Assembly: GCF_018390595.1 (NCBI RefSeq)
Contig: NZ_JAHBAV010000004.1
Span: 33,696 to 97,695, forward strand
Direction of reading: 5' to 3'
Source: Dietzia massiliensis
GTDB lineage: Bacteria > Actinomycetota > Actinomycetes > Mycobacteriales > Mycobacteriaceae
Length of the DNA: 64,000 nt
A program made the position numbers and the translations under genes. Below, in pieces: positions 51,295-61,004 of this stretch (position 1 is its first letter; every line of letters begins with the position of its first letter). The notes beneath the pieces were generated by a model. It saw only the letters and a program-made list of their open reading frames with translations. It did no database searches and was not told where the DNA came from.

Positions 51295-52409
51295 GGCGCC
51301 CCGCCGGGCACCGGGACGGCGACCGTGCCCTGACCGGTGTCGGTCGTGGCGCCGGTGTCGCCACCGGGCTGCTGGCCGGGCGGCGGGATCTCTGTGGTGG
51401 TGGGCGCGACCGGGGTGTTCCCGTCGATGAGCACACCCTGCCGCGCGGAGCCGCGCAGCACCGCGAACGGCCCGGGCTCGGCGGCCCTCATCAGTCCGCA
51501 GTTGACGGTGCGGCTGCCCGTGCGCCACGAGATCTCGGAGATGGGATTGACCAGCGTCGAGATGAGCGTCGTGCGGCGCAGCGTCTCGGGGTCGCCGAGA
51601 TAGGCGATCCCGGCCTCGCGGCAGGCGTCGGCGGTGAGCTCGGACTGCTGCCGCGGATCCGGCGGGACCGGCCCCTCGGGGAAGGTCCCCGTCACGTCGA
51701 CGTCGGCGACGATCTCGATCGAGTGGTCGTCCGAGCACGGCACCGGTGCGCCGGGCAGGCCCTCGGCGGTGAATCCCAGGCACGTCCCCGGCTCCCAGCG
51801 GCGGTGCTGGTCCGCCTCGGCGAACGTGCCCGTGGACAGGGCGGACCGGCCGTCGAGCTCGGCGGCCGCGATCCCGCACAGGACACTGCGGTCGCCCTTG
51901 GCCCAGCCCTCCTCGGACGGCGGCACCACCAGTCCGGTGAAGCGGCCCTGCGGATCGACCTCGCGGCCGCCCGCGTACCGGGAGATCAGCGGCAGGCACC
52001 GGTCCGTGCCCACCGGGGCCAGGTCGCCGCTGTCCGGGAGCGGGGTCCCCTCGCCGAACCCGGGGACCTCGGACAGGTCGATCCGCCCCGCCACCTCGAA
52101 CCGGTGGGGCTCGGCGCAGTCGACCGTGTCGAAGGAGGCCACGCGGTCCGCGGCGTCGATGGACCAGGTCAGGCAGGTGCCCGGGGCGGCGTTGGCGTAC
52201 GCCGGACCCGACAGGGTCCGCGGGTCGACCTGCGGGACGACCGCCGCGATCCGCCCGGCGCTCGACGAGTTCGGGTCGTTGATCGCCGAGGCCATGAGCG
52301 CGCCGGTGACCGCCCCGCCGGACAGGATCGCGAGGAGGGAGGCCATGACCGCGCCCCGCGTGCGGAGCAGGGTCCGACCACGGCGTGACGATCGGGTGGT
52401 AGTGGTCAT
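51291..52409 (-). CDS. Septum formation family membrane protein
   Basis: A 372-residue membrane-anchored protein. A basic N-terminus and one membrane helix (residues about 20-42) precede extracytoplasmic repeats of the Septum_form type, each with a conserved Cys and His: TCLTWSIDAADRVASFDTVD with CAEPHRFEVAG, then TCLGFTAEG with CSDDHSIEIVADV. The C-terminal tail is Pro/Thr/Gly-rich. GGAAGG precedes the ATG. It matches Rv3835, divergent from serS and its neighbour. A role in division or envelope is suggested by the family name only. Confidence 0.85.
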   Translation of the reverse strand: MTTTTRSSRRGRTLLRTRGAVMASLLAILSGGAVTGALMASAINDPNSSSAGRIAAVVPQVDPRTLSGPAYANAAPGTCLTWSIDAADRVASFDTVDCAEPHRFEVAGRIDLSEVPGFGEGTPLPDSGDLAPVGTDRCLPLISRYAGGREVDPQGRFTGLVVPPSEEGWAKGDRSVLCGIAAAELDGRSALSTGTFAEADQHRRWEPGTCLGFTAEGLPGAPVPCSDDHSIEIVADVDVTGTFPEGPVPPDPRQQSELTADACREAGIAYLGDPETLRRTTLISTLVNPISEISWRTGSRTVNCGLMRAAEPGPFAVLRGSARQGVLIDGNTPVAPTTTEIPPPGQQPGGDTGATTDTGQGTVAVPVPGGAP

Positions 52410-52443
52410 CGCCTTCCATGATGCCGCAACCGCGCCGTCCCGA

Positions 52444-52449
52444 TAGGAT
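52444..52449 (+). promoter_or_regulatory. Leaderless -10 hexamer TAGGAT
   Basis: TAGGAT ends seven bases before the ATG at 52457, in the divergent gap with the septum-formation gene. Confidence 0.5.
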
Positions 52450-52456
52450 TCGGAGC

Positions 52457-52900
52457 ATGAGCGGACAGAACCACGACGAGCGACCCGGCGCGGACGGTGA
52501 CGTGCGCTCGCCACGGGAGGGTGTGGACCCGGAGGTCCTCGAGTTCGCCCAGATGCTGTTCCAGCTGGCCCGGGACGGCGAGACGGAGCGGCTCGCGGCC
52601 TATGTCGACGCCGGCGTGAGCCCCGACCTGACCAACGAGCGGGGCGACGCCCTGCTCATGCTCGCCGCCTACAACGGCCACCCGGACACCGTCCGCGCAC
52701 TGCTCGAGCGGGGTGCCGAGGTCGACCGCGCCAACGACCGGGGTCAGACCCCGCTGGCCGGCGCGGTCTTCAAGGGCTACGGCGAGGTCGTCCGCGTGCT
52801 GTTCGAGGCCGGAGCCGACCCGTACGGCGGCACGCCCACGGCCGTCGACACCGCGCGCATGTTCGAGAAGGACGCGTTCCTCGAGCTGTTCGGGGTCTGA
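52457..52900 (+). CDS. Ankyrin-repeat protein
   Basis: A 147-residue cytosolic protein with about three ankyrin repeats ([60 protein letters not shown]). It is probably a protein-binding module. Small ankyrin proteins next to catalase or other enzymes are known, but the neighbour here is serS and no partner is evident. The start is supported by the leaderless signal. Confidence 0.9.
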   Translation: MSGQNHDERPGADGDVRSPREGVDPEVLEFAQMLFQLARDGETERLAAYVDAGVSPDLTNERGDALLMLAAYNGHPDTVRALLERGAEVDRANDRGQTPLAGAVFKGYGEVVRVLFEAGADPYGGTPTAVDTARMFEKDAFLELFGV

Positions 52901-52943
52901 CCCCCGCGGGCGGTGGCGGATCGGGGAGTTCCGCCCGGGCCGC

Positions 52944-52949
52944 TAGGCT
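52944..52949 (+). promoter_or_regulatory. Leaderless -10 hexamer TAGGCT before serS
   Basis: TAGGCT ends seven bases before the serS GTG at 52957. Confidence 0.55.
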
Positions 52950-52956
52950 GAGATGC

Positions 52957-54219
52957 GTGATCGATCTCAAGCTGCTCCGCGAGAACCCCGACCTCGTCCG
53001 CGACTCCCAGCGCACCCGTGGCGAGGATCCGTCGCTGGTCGACCAGCTGCTGGCCGCCGACGAGGCCCGCCGCTCCTCCATCGCGGCCGCGGACTCCGCC
53101 CGCGCCGAGCAGAAGGCCCACGGCAAGAAGGTCGGTAAGGCCTCGCCCGAGGAGCGCCCGGCGCTGCTCGAGGCCGCGGGCGCCCTCAAGCAGGCGGTCA
53201 AGGACGCCGAGGAGGCCGAGAAGGCCGCGGCGGCCGAGGTCGACCGGCTCCAGCGTCTGCTGTCGAACGTCGTCGAGGAGGGCACGCCCGCCGGCGGCGA
53301 GGACGACTTCGTGGAGATCGAGCGGATCGGCGAGATCCCCACCTTCGACTTCGAGCCCAAGGACCACCTCGAGCTGGGCGAGAGCCTCGGGCTGCTCGAC
53401 ATGGAGCGGGGCGCGAAGGTCTCCGGCGCCCGCTTCTACTTCCTCACCGGCTACGGCGCCCTGCTCCAGCTGGGCATGCTGCAGCTCGCCGCGCAGAAGG
53501 CCACCGCCAACGGCTTCACCATGATGATCCCGCCCGTGCTCGTGCGGCCCGAGATCATGCAGGGCACCGGGTTCCTCGGCCAGCACGCCGACGAGGTCTA
53601 CCGGCTCGAGGACGACGACCTCTACCTGGTCGGCACCTCCGAGGTCGCGTTGGCCGGCTACCACCAGGGCGAGATCCTCGACCTCTCCGCCGGTCCCAAG
53701 CGCTACTGCGGCTGGTCCTCGTGCTTCCGCCGCGAGGCCGGCAGCCACGGCAAGGACACCCGCGGCATCATCCGCGTCCACCAGTTCGACAAGGTCGAGA
53801 TGTTCTCCTGGTGCAAGCCCGAGGAGGCGCACGAGGAGCACAAGCGCCTGCTGGGCTTCGAGAAGGAGATGCTCGAGGCCATGGGCCTGCCGTTCCGCGT
53901 CATCGACATCGCCGGCGGCGACCTCGGCTCCTCGGCCGCGCGTAAGTACGACTGCGAGGCGTGGGTGCCCACGCAGGGGACCTACCGGGAGCTCACTTCG
54001 ACGTCCAACTGCACGACGTTCCAGGCCCGCCGGCTCGGGGTGCGCTACCGCGACGACGAGGGCCGGACGCAGACCGCCGCCACCCTCAACGGCACGCTGG
54101 CCACCACGCGGTGGCTCGTGGCGATCCTCGAGAACCACCAGCAGGCCGACGGGTCGGTCGTCGTGCCCGAGGCGCTGCGGCCGTTTGTCGGAAAGGACGT
54201 GCTCGAGCCGATCCGCTGA
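52957..54219 (+). CDS. serS: Seryl-tRNA synthetase
   Basis: A 420-residue class II aminoacyl-tRNA synthetase. The N-terminus ([20 protein letters not shown]) leads into the long coiled-coil arm (about residues 30-100) that binds the tRNA-Ser variable arm. Class II motif 2 is [20 protein letters not shown], and motif 3 is in [37 protein letters not shown] is diagnostic. Length is normal. The GTG is a leaderless start. Position matches Rv3834c. Confidence 0.98.
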   Translation: MIDLKLLRENPDLVRDSQRTRGEDPSLVDQLLAADEARRSSIAAADSARAEQKAHGKKVGKASPEERPALLEAAGALKQAVKDAEEAEKAAAAEVDRLQRLLSNVVEEGTPAGGEDDFVEIERIGEIPTFDFEPKDHLELGESLGLLDMERGAKVSGARFYFLTGYGALLQLGMLQLAAQKATANGFTMMIPPVLVRPEIMQGTGFLGQHADEVYRLEDDDLYLVGTSEVALAGYHQGEILDLSAGPKRYCGWSSCFRREAGSHGKDTRGIIRVHQFDKVEMFSWCKPEEAHEEHKRLLGFEKEMLEAMGLPFRVIDIAGGDLGSSAARKYDCEAWVPTQGTYRELTSTSNCTTFQARRLGVRYRDDEGRTQTAATLNGTLATTRWLVAILENHQQADGSVVVPEALRPFVGKDVLEPIR

Positions 54220-54230
54220 GGGATCGCCGA

Positions 54231-54246
54231 CCTCGTCGTCGTCGTC
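54231..54246 (+). repeat. CCTCGTCGTCGTC motif in the serS/thioesterase gap
   Basis: A further copy of the short trinucleotide motif, extended by one GTC unit, eleven bases after the serS stop in a convergent gap. Confidence 0.35.
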
Positions 54247-54259
54247 GTTGTCCGGACCG

Positions 54260-54778
54260 TCACGGGCGGAACAGCATCATCACACCGCTCGCGCTGGCGC
54301 ACGTGCGGCCGTCGGTGTCAGTGACCCGCACCTGGACCACGCACGTCGACCGGCCGGCGTGCTCGACCTCCGCGCGGATCGTGGCCGGGGTCTTATCCAG
54401 GCGCAGCGCCCGGATGTAGCGGACGGTGAGGTCCAGCGTGCTGTACCCGGTGCCAGGCTCGACGACGGTCGCGGTGGCGTAGCCGAGCGCCGAGTCCACC
54501 CAGCCGGAGACGATCCCGCCGTGGACCGTGCCGCCGTTGTTCAGCGCCCACTCCGCGGGCTCGGCCGTCATGGTCACCGCGCCCTCCTCGGCGGCGGTCA
54601 GCCGGACACCGAGCGAGTACGCGCCGGGGGAGAGGTGGCGCTCCCCGGCGATGATCGCCCGCAGTGCGTCGAGACCGGCGTGCGGCGAGCGATCGGCGGC
54701 GTCGGGGAGCGGGGGCCAGGAGTAGTGACGGCTGCGCGTCACCGGATCGACCGAATCGAAGGGGGCGTCGTGGTCCAC
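54260..54778 (-). CDS. Hotdog-fold thioesterase (PaaI type)
   Basis: A 172-residue acyl-CoA thioesterase-like protein. The hotdog signature is ALNNGGTVHGGIVSGWVDSA, followed by TGYSTLDLTVRYIRAL and a C-terminal VRVTDTDGRTCASASGVMM. The N-terminal 40 residues are an extension. The substrate is unknown; long-chain or aromatic acyl-CoA is possible. TAGGTT lies seven bases before the GTG at 54778, so it is probably leaderless. It is divergent from the acyltransferase gene. Confidence 0.85.
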   Translation of the reverse strand: MDHDAPFDSVDPVTRSRHYSWPPLPDAADRSPHAGLDALRAIIAGERHLSPGAYSLGVRLTAAEEGAVTMTAEPAEWALNNGGTVHGGIVSGWVDSALGYATATVVEPGTGYSTLDLTVRYIRALRLDKTPATIRAEVEHAGRSTCVVQVRVTDTDGRTCASASGVMMLFRP

Positions 54779-54785
54779 CCCGCCG

Positions 54786-54791
54786 AACCTA
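54786..54791 (-). promoter_or_regulatory. Leaderless -10 hexamer TAGGTT (minus strand)
   Basis: On the minus strand TAGGTT ends seven bases before the thioesterase GTG at 54778. Confidence 0.5.
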
Positions 54792-54825
54792 CCGGCGGTC
54801 GCGGACACCTTCCGCCGCGGGCCGC

Positions 54826-54831
54826 TACCCT
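54826..54831 (+). promoter_or_regulatory. Leaderless -10 hexamer TACCCT before the acyltransferase
   Basis: TACCCT ends seven bases before the GTG at 54839. Confidence 0.5.
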
Positions 54832-54838
54832 GGGGCCC

Positions 54839-55666
54839 GTGGAGCTGCTCTATACAGGGATCATCGGGGTCGCCCGGACGATGTTCAAGGTCCAGGGACT
54901 GGACATCACCGTGCGCGGGGAACACCACTTCCCGGCGGTCGGCGGGGCGGTCGTGGTGATCAACCACACCGGGTACTTCGACTTCGTGTACGCTGGCCTC
55001 CCCGCCCGCGTGCACAAGCGGTTCATCCGCTACATGGCCAAGCACGAGGTGTTCGAGCACCCCGTGGCCGGGCCGATCATGCGCGAGCTCAAGCACATCC
55101 CCGTGGACCGCACTGCCGGCAAGGCGTCGTTCGACGAGGCCGTCGAGCGCCTCAGGGCCGGTGAGCTGGTGGGCGTCTTCCCCGAGGCGACCATCAGCCG
55201 CAGCTTCGAGATCAAGGGCTTCAAGTCCGGGGCGGTGCGGATGGCGCTCGCGGCCGGGGTGCCGATCATCACCGTCACCATCTGGGGGTCCCAGCGAGTG
55301 TGGACCAAGGGGCTGCCCAAGAAGCTCCTACGGCCCAGGGTGCCGATCATCATGGAGGTCGGCGAGCCGATGACGGCGTACGAGCCGGTGGCCGAGTGCA
55401 CTGAGAGATTGCGCTCGCGGATGCAGGCGACCCTCGAGCGGCTCCAGGACGAGTACGCCGAGCGCTTCGGGCCGTACCCGGCCGGTGCCACCTGGGTACC
55501 GGCCCGCCTCGGAGGGTCGGCTCCCACGCTCGAGCAGGCCACGGCCCTGGACGAGGCCGAGCACGCGGAGCGACTGCGTCGTCGCGCCGAGAAGGCGGCC
55601 GCCGAGGGCACGTCGGTGGCCGATGTCGACACCCCGAAGGGACCGGCGGGCCCGGACGCTCCGTGA
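54839..55666 (+). CDS. 1-acyl-sn-glycerol-3-phosphate acyltransferase family protein
   Basis: A 275-residue PlsC-like acyltransferase for phospholipid or lipid synthesis. The catalytic HX4D motif is in INHTGYFDFVYAGLP, with FPEATISRSFEIKGFKSGAV as the substrate-binding region and VPIITVTIWGSQRVW following. The C-terminal 60 residues are charged and Ala-rich. One copy is present where M. tuberculosis has three in a row (Rv3814c-Rv3816c). The following phosphatase gene overlaps it by four bases. Confidence 0.92.
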   Translation: MELLYTGIIGVARTMFKVQGLDITVRGEHHFPAVGGAVVVINHTGYFDFVYAGLPARVHKRFIRYMAKHEVFEHPVAGPIMRELKHIPVDRTAGKASFDEAVERLRAGELVGVFPEATISRSFEIKGFKSGAVRMALAAGVPIITVTIWGSQRVWTKGLPKKLLRPRVPIIMEVGEPMTAYEPVAECTERLRSRMQATLERLQDEYAERFGPYPAGATWVPARLGGSAPTLEQATALDEAEHAERLRRRAEKAAAEGTSVADVDTPKGPAGPDAP

Positions 55667-56496
55667 GTCGGTCGCGGCCGGTCCTCGTCGCCACGGACGT
55701 CGACGGGACCCTGATCGGCTCGGACGACCTCGTGCCCGCCGCCAACCTGGCGGTCGTGGAGGACCTCGTCGCCGACGGTGCGACCTTCGTCCTGGCCACC
55801 GGTCGGCCTCCGCGCTGGCTCGCGCAGGTGGTCGACCAGTTGCCCGTCGCGCCACTGGCGGTGTGCGCGAACGGCGCCGTCATCATGGACACCGGCAGCG
55901 GCGAGTTCCTCGAGACCAGCCTGCTCGACCCGGACACGCTCGCGGCGATCGACGAGGTCCTGCGGGAGCGGCTGCCGGGCAGCGGGATCGCAGCCGAGCG
56001 GCTCGGGGCGGATGCCGCCGACGCCGACTTCGTGGCCAGCCCGGACTACGAGCACGCCTGGATCCACCCCGCGCATCTCGAGGTGGGGCACGCCGAGGTC
56101 CTCTCCGAGCCCGTGCTGAAACTGCTGGCGCGCGTGCCCGGCATGCCCAGTGGCGACATGCTGGCCGCCCTGCGCGGCGAGGTCGATCACCTGGCCGACG
56201 TCACGTACTCCACGACCAACGGGCTGATCGAGTTCGCCGCCCGCGGGGTGACCAAGGCGAGCGGGCTGGCGCGGATCGCGGCGTCCACCGCGGCCGCGAC
56301 CGCCACCCCGTCCGCGGAGGTGCCCGTGACGGTCGCGTTCGGCGACATGCCCAACGACCTGGAGATGCTGCGCTGGGCCGATCACGGCGTCGCGATGGGC
56401 AACGCCATCCCCGCGGTCCACGCCGCCGCCGACGAGGTCACACTGACCAACGACGAGGCCGGTTTCGCGCACGTCCTGCGGCGCTGGTGGAACTGA
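55663..56496 (+). CDS. Cof-type HAD-IIB hydrolase
   Basis: A 277-residue cytosolic phosphatase. HAD motif I is ATDVDGTLIGSDD, with FVLATGRPPRWL as motif II. FGDMPNDLEMLRWADHGVAMGNA is motif IV, shown here as FGDMPNDLEML and WADHGVAMGNA. The cap domain lies between. The substrate is unknown, probably a small phosphoester. Translational coupling to the acyltransferase through GTGA parallels Rv3813c next to Rv3814c, suggesting a conserved lipid-related unit. Confidence 0.92.
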   Translation: MSRSRPVLVATDVDGTLIGSDDLVPAANLAVVEDLVADGATFVLATGRPPRWLAQVVDQLPVAPLAVCANGAVIMDTGSGEFLETSLLDPDTLAAIDEVLRERLPGSGIAAERLGADAADADFVASPDYEHAWIHPAHLEVGHAEVLSEPVLKLLARVPGMPSGDMLAALRGEVDHLADVTYSTTNGLIEFAARGVTKASGLARIAASTAAATATPSAEVPVTVAFGDMPNDLEMLRWADHGVAMGNAIPAVHAAADEVTLTNDEAGFAHVLRRWWN

Positions 56497-57164
56497 CCCG
56501 CGGGGTCGGCCGGCGCTCTGAACCCGCGCGCGCCTGAGCCGCCCCGTTCGAGTCCGGCAGCCGTCGCGTCGCCGTCGCCCGCTGGCCGTCGCGCTGACGC
56601 CGAGTGGTCGAAGCTGCCCACGTTTACCGAGGACGGGTCCGCCGGAGAGCGGCATTTGCGACCACTCGGCGAGGGGGAGCGCCGTGCCAGGGCATGCCGG
56701 CCTGCGTCGGCCGCCCGGGGCGTACTGGGCCGCACCACACCGGCTCGCGCCGGGTCGGGTTGCGTCCGCACGGCTGGCCGAGGCGCCGCTCGTCCCGCTG
56801 ACCGCCGCGCGGTCACTTATGCCCACGTTTTCCGAGGACGGGTCCGCCGGAAAAGCGGCGTTTGCGACCACTCGACGCGGGGCGCGCCGTGACGGGCCCG
56901 GTCAGGCAGAGCCGCGTCGGGCCGGGGTGCGGGAGCTCGCCGGGCGGGAGCTCACCGCGCCGGGGCGCTACTGCTCCGAAATAGGTCGCGGACCGGTCCC
57001 CACCACTTCCCCGGTGTATCCCTCGCCCCGGTGGGGGAGGGGCACACCTGGTGGGAGCCGGTCCGCAAGTCTGAGATGGCCGCCGCGCCGGGAAACCCCG
57101 AGGCGCCGTGCCGGAGACCGCGCGGGTCACCCGCCGCGTGCGCGGCGGGTGACCCGGACGTCGG
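56497..57164. repeat. Convergent gap with a repeated 53/54-bp element
   Basis: This 668-bp gap has no credible gene. A 53-bp element at 56616-56668 recurs with few changes as 54 bp at 56821-56874, beginning GCCCACGTTT and ending TTTGCGACCACTCG. The first copy is also flanked by an 11-bp inverted repeat, CCGAGTGGTCG (56600-56610) with CGACCACTCGG (56659-56669). A separate compound hairpin lies at 56988-57066. Confidence 0.8.
56988..57066. terminator. Long compound hairpin between the HAD and amidase genes
   Basis: An outer stem of 18 bp with two mismatches (56988-57005 with 57049-57066) encloses, after a seven-base bulge, an inner stem of 12 bp (57013-57024 with 57037-57048) whose loop is itself CCCC/GGGG-rich. 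It lies about 100 bases beyond the amidase stop and could terminate it or form a structured RNA. Confidence 0.55.
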
Positions 57165-59279
57165 TCAGGGGTTGGGCTCGACGCTGAGCTGCTTGGTCTC
57201 CGGGTCGTAGACGAGCGTGCCGCCGACGAACCGCTGGGCGATCGTGCCGTCCTCGCGCTCGGCCTCCGCGGAGACCGGCAGCCCGAGCGGGCCGTGCTCG
57301 AAGCCCTGTGCCGCCCACGCGTCGCCGATCACGCCCCACACCGGGTGCGTGCCGGTCTCGGGGGACGAGTACAGCGCGCCGTTCTCGTGCTTGACCAGCG
57401 AGACGTTGCCGAATCGCTGCACGCCGGACAGCGCCTTGCCGAGCTGGGCGCCGAGCTGTTTGCCGAGTCCGCGGAAATCGCCGCCGGCCAGGTTCTCCAC
57501 CGATCCGAGGTCCACGCCGACGGCGTCGCCCACCGAGCCGGCGTCGACCGGCAGGTCCGCGAGGGTCTTGCCGCCGACCAGGGCGCGGGTCAGGGCCGCG
57601 GGGTCGAGCCGGCCGCCGGTGAGCACGGTCCGCAGCGCGGAGACGACGGCGTCCTGGATGCCCGACTGGGTGATCGCGGGCAGGCCGGCACTTCCGGTGC
57701 CACCACCACCGCCGGTGCCACCACCACCGCCGGTGCCACCACCACCGCCGGCGCCGCCACCGCCGCCGGTGCCCGGGTTGGACGGGGCCGGGGACGAGCC
57801 CCCGCCGCCGCTCTTGGCGTAGGAGGCGGCGATGTCGCGGATCTGGCCCATCTTGGCGTAGCCGGCCTCGCCCGGGCAGGTGGTGAGGCCGACGTCGCGG
57901 TGGGCGAAGATGTTGGGCAGTCGCACGGCGGTGCCGTACGAGTACTTGGTGTACGAGGTGCCCTCGGAGTAGTGGGTGTCCGAGCCCTTGGGGTCGACGC
58001 CCGCGACCGACAGACGCCAGCCGATGATCTCGCCGACCTTGCGGATCGTGGCGTCGGGCGGGGAGACGGTCGAGTAGTCGCCCATCATCGAGATGCCCCA
58101 GGTGTTGCCGTTGAAGCCGCCGGCGTGGGCGCCCTGGACGTTGCGGTCGAGTCCGCCGCGGCGGCCCTCGAAGGCCTGCCCGTACTTGTCGACCAGCACG
58201 TTGTAGCCCACGTCGCACCAGCCCAGCGTGCGTGCGTGGTACGTGTAGATGCCGCGCATGACGCCGGCCGAGCCCTCGCGGGTGTAGTTGTTGCTGCCGG
58301 CCGTGTGGTGGACGACCGCCGCGGCGAGCGTGGGGTCGTAGGAGGTGCCGCCGCAGCGGATCGACTCGTCGGCGCCCCAGCCGGCGCGGGTGATGATGGA
58401 CGGCTGCCTGGCCGCGATGTCACCGTGCGCGCCCGTGCCGCCGGAGGCGGTGACGTCGGCGAACGCCTCGGGGTCGGGCGTCGGGGTGTCGTCGGGGGAG
58501 AGCAGGACGGCCTGCACCGAGTCGGGGTCGAGGTCGGAGCTCTCGGCGACGGGCTTGATGTCCGCGTAGCGGGTCGGCGCGGGCGGGGCGTCGTCGACGG
58601 CCGGGCGGGCCGGGGCGGACGTCGGGCCGGCGGGCGCGACCGGGGTCGGCACGGCCGACGGGGCGGGAGCGGACTCGGCCTCGCGCGCGGCGGCGACGTC
58701 CTCGTCGGCGGGGGCCCCGGTATCGGCCTCGGCGTCGGCCTTCGCGGGCTCGTCCGGGGTCGCCTCGGGCGCGTCGGCCAGCGAGGTGTCCTCGATGTCG
58801 ATGCCGGAGAGCGAGATCTGGACCGCCGTGGTGTCGAGTCCCAGGTAGACGGGCTCGGTGCCGCCGGTGCCGGTGACGCTCTCGCCCTTGCCGTCGGTGG
58901 ACTCGGCCTCGTACCAGGGGCCCCACGAGCCGTCGGGGTTCTTCGCGCGGACCTGCGCGACGGCGGCCGGGTTGTGGCCCTTCCACGTGACGCCGACCAT
59001 CGAGAACGGCGTGTCGGACGTGACCTCGCGGACGGGGGAGCCGCCGGAGGCGACGTCACTGTCCACGCCCGTGGCGGGCGGAGCCTCGGCCAGCGGGACC
59101 GCGGTCTCGCCGGTCGGCAGGCCGCCACCGGCGGTGGCGGTGATGTCGTCGCCGGACTGGACGACCTGGTCCGCCCCGTACACGGCGAGGGGCGTGACGA
59201 CGGACGCCGCGACCGCCACCGCCAGGGCGAGGGTCCGGCGTCGACCGCTGACGTACACGGGGCGGCGTCGTGTTCTCAA
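57165..59279 (-). CDS. Exported N-acetylmuramoyl-L-alanine amidase (PGRP) with LGFP repeat
   Basis: A 704-residue exported peptidoglycan amidase-like protein. The basic start RTRRRPVYVSGRRR precedes a signal sequence (LALAVAVAASVVTPLAVYGA). Residues about 55-270 are a beta-type domain and an Ala/Pro/Asp-rich linker. The PGRP/amidase domain has RAGWGADESIRCGG, VVHHTAGSNNYT, GRRGGLDRNVQGAHAGGFN and IFAHRDVGLTTCPGE, with zinc-binding His. A poly-Gly linker leads to a C-terminal region with AWAAQGFEHGPLGLPVSAE, an LGFP repeat. GGAG precedes the TTG start; GTG within PVYVSG is an alternative. It matches Rv3811. Confidence 0.88.
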   Translation of the reverse strand: MRTRRRPVYVSGRRRTLALAVAVAASVVTPLAVYGADQVVQSGDDITATAGGGLPTGETAVPLAEAPPATGVDSDVASGGSPVREVTSDTPFSMVGVTWKGHNPAAVAQVRAKNPDGSWGPWYEAESTDGKGESVTGTGGTEPVYLGLDTTAVQISLSGIDIEDTSLADAPEATPDEPAKADAEADTGAPADEDVAAAREAESAPAPSAVPTPVAPAGPTSAPARPAVDDAPPAPTRYADIKPVAESSDLDPDSVQAVLLSPDDTPTPDPEAFADVTASGGTGAHGDIAARQPSIITRAGWGADESIRCGGTSYDPTLAAAVVHHTAGSNNYTREGSAGVMRGIYTYHARTLGWCDVGYNVLVDKYGQAFEGRRGGLDRNVQGAHAGGFNGNTWGISMMGDYSTVSPPDATIRKVGEIIGWRLSVAGVDPKGSDTHYSEGTSYTKYSYGTAVRLPNIFAHRDVGLTTCPGEAGYAKMGQIRDIAASYAKSGGGGSSPAPSNPGTGGGGGAGGGGGTGGGGGTGGGGGTGSAGLPAITQSGIQDAVVSALRTVLTGGRLDPAALTRALVGGKTLADLPVDAGSVGDAVGVDLGSVENLAGGDFRGLGKQLGAQLGKALSGVQRFGNVSLVKHENGALYSSPETGTHPVWGVIGDAWAAQGFEHGPLGLPVSAEAEREDGTIAQRFVGGTLVYDPETKQLSVEPNP
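57696..57767. repeat. 18-bp tandem repeats encoding a poly-Gly linker
   Basis: Four 18-bp units start at 57696, 57714, 57732 and 57750 (the last degenerate). They encode repeated GGGGGT units between the amidase and C-terminal domains. Confidence 0.9.
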
Positions 59280-60891
<1,612 letters not shown>

Positions 60892-60934
60892 TCCCCCCGC
60901 CCCACGCGCCACGCGCAACCGCGCGCCCGCGCGA

Positions 60935-61004
60935 AATCCGCTACTCCCCGGCGGGATCCGCTACTCCTACCGGGGTAGCGGATCCGTCGTCGGGGTAGCG
61001 GATT
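60935..61004. terminator. Nested inverted repeats between glf and the convergent gene
   Basis: Four copies of an ATCCGCTAC element, two forward (about 60936 and 60956) and two reversed (about 60975 and 60995), are spaced 20 bp apart. The inner pair makes a 14-bp stem with a TACC loop (60954-60985). The outer arms also pair. The convergent gene's stop codon (60967-60969) lies inside. Confidence 0.75.
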
